DNA of 64,000 nt from Azospirillum oleiclasticum (GTDB lineage Bacteria > Pseudomonadota > Alphaproteobacteria > Azospirillales > Azospirillaceae). Below, piece by piece: positions 57,767-64,000 of this stretch (position 1 is its first letter; every line of letters begins with the position of its first letter). Below the pieces are notes generated by a model, which worked only from the letters and a program-made list of their open reading frames with translations, was not told where the DNA came from and made no database searches. The stretch covers positions 1-64,000 of the forward strand of contig NZ_JABFFR010000025.1 in NCBI RefSeq assembly GCF_013423485.1, in the 5' to 3' direction. The position numbers and the translations under genes were made by a program.

Positions 57767-60700
57767 CGGCAGCGCCGGCCGGCGACGCCGGCGCATCGCG
57801 GTCGGCCGGGGAAGGGTTGGTCGACGACGCCGTTCGCCTGCACCGCGATGGTCGGGTGGCGGACGCGCTCGACCATCTGGTGGCGCTGCTGCGGCGGCGG
57901 CCTGACCAGCTTGCGGCATGGCGCCTGCTCGCCCGAATCCTGTGCGCCATGCGCCATCACCAGGCGGAAGCGTGCCTTCACCGCACCCTCGCGCTTGCAC
58001 CGGCGGACGCGGAGGCGCTGGGCGACCTCGGACTCGTTCATGACCGCCGTGACCAGCTCGACGCCGCCGCCGCCCTCTACTGCCGGACGCTGCGGCTGGA
58101 TGCCGCGGATGCACAGGCCTGGAGCAATCTCGGCGGTCTCTGGCTGGCCTGGAAGCGGCCGGCGGAGGCGATCACCCACCAGCGCCGCGCCGTTGCGCTG
58201 GCACCCGCCCATCCCAACGCCCACGGCAATATCGGCAGCGCGTTCGCCGAGATCGACCGCATTCCGGAAGCCATCGCCGCCCATCGCCGGGCGCTCCACG
58301 CCGCGCCCGGTATGGCGGTCTTGCGGGCGTCGCTGTCCAACGAGCTGCTGATCCTGGGTGATGTCGGTTCGGCGACCGTGCAGGCCCGACGGGCGTTGGC
58401 GACGGACCCGGCCTGTGCCGAAGCGCTGGTCAGCCTTGCGCACGCGCTCCAACGTTCCGGTCACCCTGCGGCGGCGGAGGCCGGCCACCGCCGGGCGCTC
58501 ACTCTCTCTCCCGGCTTGGCCGAGGCGCACCTCAATCTTGGCCGACTCCTGCTGATGCGGGGGTGCCTCGCCGCCGGGTGGGAGGAGAACGGGTGGCGCT
58601 TTGCCGCCAAGGGGTATGTGCGGCGCGCGCTCCCCGCGCCGGCCTGGGAGGGCGGAGACCCTGCGGGGCGGGCGCTGCTGGTGTGGCGCGAGCAGGGCAT
58701 CGGAGACGAGCTCCTGTACGCCTCCTGCCTTCCGGATCTTTTGGGCCGTGCCGGGCGGGTCATCCTGGAATGCGACCGCCGGTTGGTGCCGCTCTTCGCC
58801 CGCTCCTTCCCGAACGCCGAGGTGCGCGCCGAATCGGTGGACGAGGGTGGACGGGAAACCATGCGCCCCGGCACGGTCGACGCGCACGCCGCGTTGGGAG
58901 ACCTGCCGTGCCGCTTCCGCCCGTCCCTGTCCCGTTTTCCGCCCCGGTCACGCTGGCTGCGGCCCGATCCGGAGACGGTGGCTGTGTGGGAGGCACGGCT
59001 GCGGGCGCTCGGGCCGGGGCTGCGCGTTGGACTGTGCTGGCGCAGCCAGCTCATGACCACGGAGCGGCGGGACGCGTACACGACCATGGCCGACTGGGAA
59101 CCGCTGTTCGCGCTACCGGGCATACACCTTGTCGTCCTGCAATACGACGACTGCGCCGCGGAAGTCGCGGAAGCGGGTCGCCGTTTCGGCGTGACCCTGC
59201 ACCGCTGGCCCGACCTGGATCTTCACGACGATTTCGAGGGCACCGCGGCGCTGATGTCCGGGCTCGATCTCGTCATCACGCCGGCGACGTCGATCGGAGA
59301 GCTGGCCGGTGCGCTCGGCGTGCCGGTCTGGCGGCTGGGCGCGATGGACTGGACGTGGCTCGGCACCGGCGTACGCCCGTGGTACCCGACCATGCGGCTC
59401 TTCGCGCCTCGGGCTGGGGAGGCGCTGGCCGATCTGCCACGCCGAATCGCCATGGAGCTGCGCCACCTGCTGGCGGAGGCCCGCCATGGCGCCGCACCAG
59501 CCCCCAACGCGTCGCAGACCGTGGAGCTGGCGGTTGCCAGGTACCGCGCCGGCGACCGGGAGGAGGCGGAGCGTCTCTGCCGCACCGCGTTGGACCTCGA
59601 TCCCGCCGATGCGCGCGGCCTGCATCTGCTCGGCATCCTGCTCCGCCGCCGGGGCGAGGAGGGGGAGGCCGCCCGCCAATTGGCCCGTGCGGTGGCCGCC
59701 GACCCCGCCAACTCTGCGGCCTGGGCGGCGCTCGGCGCGGCGCGAACGGCGTTGAGCCGGCCGGCAGCGGATACGATCGCACGAGCTCTTCGCCTTGATC
59801 CCGCGTCCGCCGCGCTTCACGCGCAGCGGGCGGCGCTGCTGGCCGCCCGCGGCCGCGTGGCGGAGTCCGTGCCGCACCGCCGCGCGGCCGTACTTCTCGA
59901 TCCGGCGGCGGCGGACGCGCTCGGCAATTTGGGCAACGCGCTTCTGGAACTCGAGCGCTTTGCTGAGGCCGCCGCCACCATCCGCCGGGCCCTCGCGTGC
60001 GACGATCGGCTCGCGGCCCTGTGGACAGCGCTCGGCAATGCGGAGGAGGGCGCCGGGCGCCTCGCGGAAGCGGAGGATTGCCACCGCCGGGCGCTGGCGC
60101 TCGACCGGCGGCTCGTCCAGGCATGGTCGAACCTCGCCCAGACCCTCGACCGTCTTGGGCATCCGCAAGAGGCGGCGCAGGCGTACGACGAGGCTGTCGC
60201 CATCGATCCGCGCTTCGCGCAGGCCCGTTACAACCTCTCCCTGCTCCTGCTGCGCCATGGCGACCTGCGGCGTGGTTGGACGGAGCATGACTGGCGCTTC
60301 GGCACGCCCCAGTTCCAGGGGCAGGCACGCCGCCCGGCCGCCCGGCCCTGGCGCGGCGAGAACATCGCGGGCGCCCGCCTGCTGGTCTGGCGCGAGCAGG
60401 GGGTGGGCGACGAGATCCTGCTGGCTTCCTGCTACCCCGACCTGATCGGCCGCGCGCGGCAGGTGATCATCGAGTGCGATCGGCGGCTCACCTCCCTGTT
60501 CCAGCGCTCCTTTCCCGCCGCTACCGTACGCGCGGAAACCGCCGACCCGCGCGACGCCGACCTGCATGTCCCCGCCGGCTCGCTGCCGCGTTACCTGCGC
60601 GCCGACCTCGCGCGCTTTCCCGACCGCTCGTCCTGGCTGGTGCCGCACCCCCTGCGCGTCCAGGCCTGGCGGGAGCGCTTGGCGGCAATGGGCGCCGGGC

Positions 60701-62823
60701 TGCGGGTGGGCATCGCGTGGCGCAGCCAGGTGATGACGGCGCGGCGGCGCGACTCCTACGTTCCGCTCGACCACTGGGGCCCCGTCTTCGCGGTGCCGGG
60801 CATCGTCGTCGTGAACTTGCAATACGGCCCCGTCGACGATGAACTGCGCGATGCGGAGGCGCGCTTCGGGGTCGCCGTCCATCGATGGCCGGATCTCGAC
60901 CTGAAGAACGATTTCGAGGGTGTGGCCGCGCTTATCGCCAACCTCGACCTGGTCATTTCCCCGGCCTTGTCGGTTTCCGAACTGGCGGGTGCGCTGGGGG
61001 TGCCGGTATGGCGCGTCGGCGGCCGGGACTGGACGTGGCTCGGCACCACGGTGCGGCCCTGGTTTCCCGGCATGCGGCAGTTCGCGCCAGGGTCAGGGGA
61101 ATCGCTCGCCGACCTTCCCCGCCGCATCGCGGACGAGCTTCGGCGGCTCCGACCGCCGGCCGTGTCGGAAACACCGGCCACGCTGCTGGAGGAGGCCGTG
61201 CGACACCACCGCAGCGGGCGAGCGACGGAGGCCGCGAGCTTCTATGCACGGGTTCTGGAGCAGGACCCCGGCAATCCGGTGGCCCTGCACCTGTCCGGGC
61301 TGCTCGCCCATGAAAACGGCGACGACGCGGCGGCGCTCCCCCGCGTCACGGATGCGTTGCGGCGCAGCCCCGGCTACGCTGCGGCGCAGGTCACCCATGG
61401 CAGTGTGCTCGCGGCACTCGACCGCCCCGGTGACGCGGCGGCCTCCTTCCGGCGCGCGCTTGCCTTGCAGCCGGCGAACGCTGCGGCGCTCACCAATCTC
61501 GGCAACGCGCTGGATGCCCTCGGCCGCAGCGCCGACGCGGAACGGGCGCACCGCCGGTCGCTGCTGATCGACGTCGCCGCCGCCGCCGTCCACGACAACC
61601 TCGGTGTGGTCCTGCTCCGCCTCGGCCGCGCTGCGGAGGCGGAGGCCAGCCACCGGCAGGCTCTGGTCATCGCGCCATGGCTCGCCACGGCCCGCCTCAA
61701 CCTTGGCATGGCGCTGCGCCGCCAGGGACGGCGCGAGGAGGCGCGGGCCGCACTGCGCACGACCCTGGCGCTCGCGCCGGCGATGGCGGACGCCACCGCC
61801 AATTTCGGCCTGGTCCTGCGGGAGACCGGCGACATCGGGGGTGCCGCGCGCTGGACGGCGCGCGCGCTGGCGCTGGATTCCGGGCTCGCCGCGGCTCGCT
61901 TCAACGGCGGTGTCCTCGACCTTGCGGCCGGGCGGTTGCGTTCGGGTTGGGATGGCTACGATCATCGCTTCCGCGCCCGCGCCCTGAGCGGTGCCGCGCG
62001 GCGGATCGACCGCCCGGCGTGGACCGGGGACGATCCGGCCGGACGCCGGATCCTGGTGTGGGGGGAGCAGGGGGTCGGGGACGAGATCCTGTTCTCCTCC
62101 TGCCTGCCGGACTTGATCGCACGGGCCGGCCGGGTCATCCTGGACTTCGACCCACGGTTGGCGCCGCTCCTCCGCCGTTCCTTCCCCACCGCCATCGTCG
62201 GCGTGGGGCAGGACTGCGACGCCCACATCGCCGCGGGTTCCCTGCCGGGCCGGTTCCGGCCCTTTCTGGCGGCCTTTCCGCGGGAAGGGGGCTGGCTGGT
62301 CCCCGATCCCGTTGCCGTACGTCTCTGGCGGGAGAGACTCGATGCGCTCGGCGCCGGACTCAAGGTCGGCATCTGCTGGCGCAGCGGTCTGCTGACCGGA
62401 GACCGCCTGCACGAATACACCAGCTTGCGCGACTGGGCGCCCGTCTTCGCCGTACCCGGTCTGGTGCTGGTGAACGCGCAGTACGACGACGCACGCGCCG
62501 AGATCGCCGAGGTGGAACGGGCATATGGCGCGTCCATTCATCAATGGCCCGGCCTGGACCAGAGGAACGATCTGGACGGTACGGCGGCGTTTCTGCGTGC
62601 GTTGGATCTGGTGATCGCGCCGGCGGTGTCGGTTGGGGAACTGGCGGCGGCCGTCGGCACACCCACCTGGCGTTTCGGCGTAACCGGCGACTGGACGGCG
62701 CTGGGCACGGCCGTGCGACCATGGTACCCCGCGATGCGACTCTTCCACCCCGGTCCGGGCGAGACGCTGGCCGCCGTACTCGCGCGCATCGCGGTCACGC
62801 TGCGGAGCCTCGCGAGGGGCTGA
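57763..62823 (+). CDS. Three-module giant TPR-glycosyltransferase (FlmG-like)
   Basis: From GTG 57763, overlapping the flbT stop, the protein has 1686 residues. Three TPR-plus-GT modules repeat with a period of about 560 residues. The GT signatures are VWREQGIGDELLYASCLPD (near 305), VWREQGVGDEILLASCYPD (near 873) and VWGEQGVGDEILFSSCLPD (near 1430, with Arg replaced by Gly). Each GT domain ends with (E/D)LAxAxGxPxWRxG. The third lacks the ECDRRL segment, having DFDPRL instead. It is cytoplasmic, with no signal. It is coupled to flbT and directly downstream of flagellin, so flagellin is the most likely acceptor. Confidence 0.85.
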   Translation: MTAAPAGDAGASRSAGEGLVDDAVRLHRDGRVADALDHLVALLRRRPDQLAAWRLLARILCAMRHHQAEACLHRTLALAPADAEALGDLGLVHDRRDQLDAAAALYCRTLRLDAADAQAWSNLGGLWLAWKRPAEAITHQRRAVALAPAHPNAHGNIGSAFAEIDRIPEAIAAHRRALHAAPGMAVLRASLSNELLILGDVGSATVQARRALATDPACAEALVSLAHALQRSGHPAAAEAGHRRALTLSPGLAEAHLNLGRLLLMRGCLAAGWEENGWRFAAKGYVRRALPAPAWEGGDPAGRALLVWREQGIGDELLYASCLPDLLGRAGRVILECDRRLVPLFARSFPNAEVRAESVDEGGRETMRPGTVDAHAALGDLPCRFRPSLSRFPPRSRWLRPDPETVAVWEARLRALGPGLRVGLCWRSQLMTTERRDAYTTMADWEPLFALPGIHLVVLQYDDCAAEVAEAGRRFGVTLHRWPDLDLHDDFEGTAALMSGLDLVITPATSIGELAGALGVPVWRLGAMDWTWLGTGVRPWYPTMRLFAPRAGEALADLPRRIAMELRHLLAEARHGAAPAPNASQTVELAVARYRAGDREEAERLCRTALDLDPADARGLHLLGILLRRRGEEGEAARQLARAVAADPANSAAWAALGAARTALSRPAADTIARALRLDPASAALHAQRAALLAARGRVAESVPHRRAAVLLDPAAADALGNLGNALLELERFAEAAATIRRALACDDRLAALWTALGNAEEGAGRLAEAEDCHRRALALDRRLVQAWSNLAQTLDRLGHPQEAAQAYDEAVAIDPRFAQARYNLSLLLLRHGDLRRGWTEHDWRFGTPQFQGQARRPAARPWRGENIAGARLLVWREQGVGDEILLASCYPDLIGRARQVIIECDRRLTSLFQRSFPAATVRAETADPRDADLHVPAGSLPRYLRADLARFPDRSSWLVPHPLRVQAWRERLAAMGAGLRVGIAWRSQVMTARRRDSYVPLDHWGPVFAVPGIVVVNLQYGPVDDELRDAEARFGVAVHRWPDLDLKNDFEGVAALIANLDLVISPALSVSELAGALGVPVWRVGGRDWTWLGTTVRPWFPGMRQFAPGSGESLADLPRRIADELRRLRPPAVSETPATLLEEAVRHHRSGRATEAASFYARVLEQDPGNPVALHLSGLLAHENGDDAAALPRVTDALRRSPGYAAAQVTHGSVLAALDRPGDAAASFRRALALQPANAAALTNLGNALDALGRSADAERAHRRSLLIDVAAAAVHDNLGVVLLRLGRAAEAEASHRQALVIAPWLATARLNLGMALRRQGRREEARAALRTTLALAPAMADATANFGLVLRETGDIGGAARWTARALALDSGLAAARFNGGVLDLAAGRLRSGWDGYDHRFRARALSGAARRIDRPAWTGDDPAGRRILVWGEQGVGDEILFSSCLPDLIARAGRVILDFDPRLAPLLRRSFPTAIVGVGQDCDAHIAAGSLPGRFRPFLAAFPREGGWLVPDPVAVRLWRERLDALGAGLKVGICWRSGLLTGDRLHEYTSLRDWAPVFAVPGLVLVNAQYDDARAEIAEVERAYGASIHQWPGLDQRNDLDGTAAFLRALDLVIAPAVSVGELAAAVGTPTWRFGVTGDWTALGTAVRPWYPAMRLFHPGPGETLAAVLARIAVTLRSLARG

Positions 62824-62832
62824 CGGGCCAGC

Positions 62833-64000
62833 CTACCCGGCCGCGCGATCAAGCTGATGCCGCAGTTCCCTGGCGGTCCTGCCGACGACATCCATCATCG
62901 TCTCACCGGGTGACGGCGCCCACAGCCGCATGGACGGGTACCATGGCCGGACCCTCGCTCCCAGCCAAGTCCAGTCCGAACCGCCAAGGCGCCAGACCGG
63001 CACGCCAAGCGCGCCGGCCAGTTCTCCGGCGGCGGTCGCCGGCACGATCGCGAGGTCGAGGGCGGCGGTCAGCGCCGCCACCGATTCGAAATCATCCTTC
63101 AGGTCGAGGTCCGGCCAGCGATGGATGCGGGCTCCCAGCGCCCGTTCGGCCGCCGCCATATCCGCTTCCGAGGCGCCGTATTGCAGGTTGACCGCCACCA
63201 CACCGGGCGTACGCCCGACGGGTGCGAAGGCTTCCAAGGTCGTGTACGCGGCCGCACGGTGTGCGTCCACCACCTGGCTCTTCCAGGCGATGCCGACCTT
63301 CAGCCCCGGCCCGAGTGCCGCCACCCGCTCCCGCCACAAGACGGCCAGCGACGGCTCTGGTGTCAAAAAGCCCGAACGGTGCGGGAATCCGCTCAGCCGT
63401 GGCCGGACCAGCGGCGGCAGCGAGCCGGCGGCGATCTGAAGCGCACAGTCCGCGCACTCCGGCGCCTCGGCCCGCACCTCGGCCCGCACCTCGGCCCAGG
63501 GGAAGGCGCGTGCGAAGAGCGGCACCAGACGCCGGTCGCACTCTACGACCACCGTGCCGTCCAGGGACCGCAGATCGCCGATGCAGGAGGCGAACAGGAT
63601 CTCGTCGCCCACCCCCTGCTCGTTCCAGACCAGCAGCCGCCGTCCCGCCAGCGGCTCGCCGCGCCAGACCGGGATCGGCAGCGTACGCCCGCGTTGCAGC
63701 TGCGGGGCGGAGAAGCGGCGCTCGTAGCCGGCCCAACCCTCCACCATGTCGCCGTCCGCCAGCCGCAGCAGGCCCAGGTTCCAGGCAGCCAGAGCGAAGG
63801 CCGGATCGAGGCGGAGCGCCCGACGCAGCCAGCGTTTGGCGTCGTCGAACCGCCCGAGCGCGCGCGCCATGGTGCCCAGATTGTTCACGCCGTCGGGCAG
63901 GTCGGGCAGCAGCACCGCGGAGCGGCGGTAGGCGGTCTCGGCCTCCGCGAAGCGGCCCGACATCTCGATGGCCGCACCAAGGTTGGTGCGGAACCGGCCG
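62833..64000 (-). CDS. TPR-glycosyltransferase, 5' end outside window
   Basis: The stop is at 62833 and the frame stays open through 64000 (RTNLGAAIEM precedes an internal Met at 63963), so the N-terminus lies beyond the window. Two or more TPR units (FAEAETAYRRSAVLL, FDDAKRWLRRALRLDPAFAL) precede a GT domain. That domain has LLVWNEQGVGDEILFASCIGD, ECDRRLVPLFARAFPW, VGIAWKSQVVDAHRAAAYTTL and AGELAGALGVPVWRLGGSDWTWLG. It converges on the three-module gene with 9 bp between stops. A small RAEVRAEV duplication is visible around 63470-63490. Confidence 0.88.
   Translation of the reverse strand, partial: GRFRTNLGAAIEMSGRFAEAETAYRRSAVLLPDLPDGVNNLGTMARALGRFDDAKRWLRRALRLDPAFALAAWNLGLLRLADGDMVEGWAGYERRFSAPQLQRGRTLPIPVWRGEPLAGRRLLVWNEQGVGDEILFASCIGDLRSLDGTVVVECDRRLVPLFARAFPWAEVRAEVRAEAPECADCALQIAAGSLPPLVRPRLSGFPHRSGFLTPEPSLAVLWRERVAALGPGLKVGIAWKSQVVDAHRAAAYTTLEAFAPVGRTPGVVAVNLQYGASEADMAAAERALGARIHRWPDLDLKDDFESVAALTAALDLAIVPATAAGELAGALGVPVWRLGGSDWTWLGARVRPWYPSMRLWAPSPGETMMDVVGRTARELRHQLDRAAG

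Overview
The window (about 70% GC, tightly packed, many ATGA/GTGA gene overlaps) looks like an Azospirillum or closely related Rhodospirillales (Alphaproteobacteria) chromosome or megaplasmid. This rests on the alphaproteobacterial-type flagellin next to flbT, FkbM/WecG/Wzc-type polysaccharide genes, a serralysin-like RTX protease with its type I exporter, and FlmG-like TPR-glycosyltransferases. The species assignment is inference.

Layout. (1) 1-8213, minus strand: an exopolysaccharide-type cluster, transcribed from a WecG-type glycosyltransferase through a Wzc-type tyrosine autokinase, a Wzx-like flippase and a GH10 lipoprotein, then a SAM methyltransferase and a GH5 enzyme with two CBM60-like modules (cut by the window edge). 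(2) 8214-14240: a regulatory region with two dyads, a TetR regulator, a SUV3-like helicase, a ParS/MbcA-RES toxin-antitoxin pair, gpmA, and two small genes (one winged-helix, one unknown), followed by four hairpins at a convergent junction. (3) 14419-21030: two overlapping genes of unknown function, a lone Nif11-like small protein, glgX and an FkbM methyltransferase. (4) 21031-32528: a CPA2 antiporter with a cyclic-nucleotide-binding domain, then a tight operon of a ParA/MinD-like ATPase, an unknown partner, a type I secretion ABC transporter and its HlyD adaptor, then an unknown protein and a metzincin RTX protease carrying seven near-identical 318-bp repeats. (5) 32518-34624: an MT-A70 methyltransferase and a pentapeptide-repeat protein.

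(6) 34632-64000: a large flagellin glycosylation island. Four TPR-glycosyltransferase proteins, one partial, carry seven glycosyltransferase modules of one family. They flank genes for a nonulosonic (pseudaminic/legionaminic-type) sugar: PseG, PseH, PseI, a SpsF-type cytidylyltransferase, a sugar-1-phosphate nucleotidyltransferase and SDRs. Mixed in is an acyl-building set: two ketosynthase III genes, two acyl carrier proteins, an AMP-forming ligase, three SDRs and a Rieske oxygenase. The island ends with flagellin and flbT, in the same transcriptional direction as the next giant TPR-glycosyltransferase.

How it may work together (inference): a CMP-nonulosonate is made, possibly with an unusual ACP-derived acyl group, and is transferred to flagellin by FlmG-like TPR-glycosyltransferases. 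Flagellin appears to be driven by a sigma-54 promoter (10 of 11 fixed consensus positions). Upstream lies an array of four evenly spaced dyads, CGGCA-N5-TGCCG (three perfect, one imperfect). The array lies inside the 3' end of the upstream ketosynthase gene and could be an NtrC/FlbD-type enhancer. The flagellin leader can form two hairpins, plausible targets for FlbT. I saw no rRNA, tRNA, CRISPR array or intact insertion sequence.
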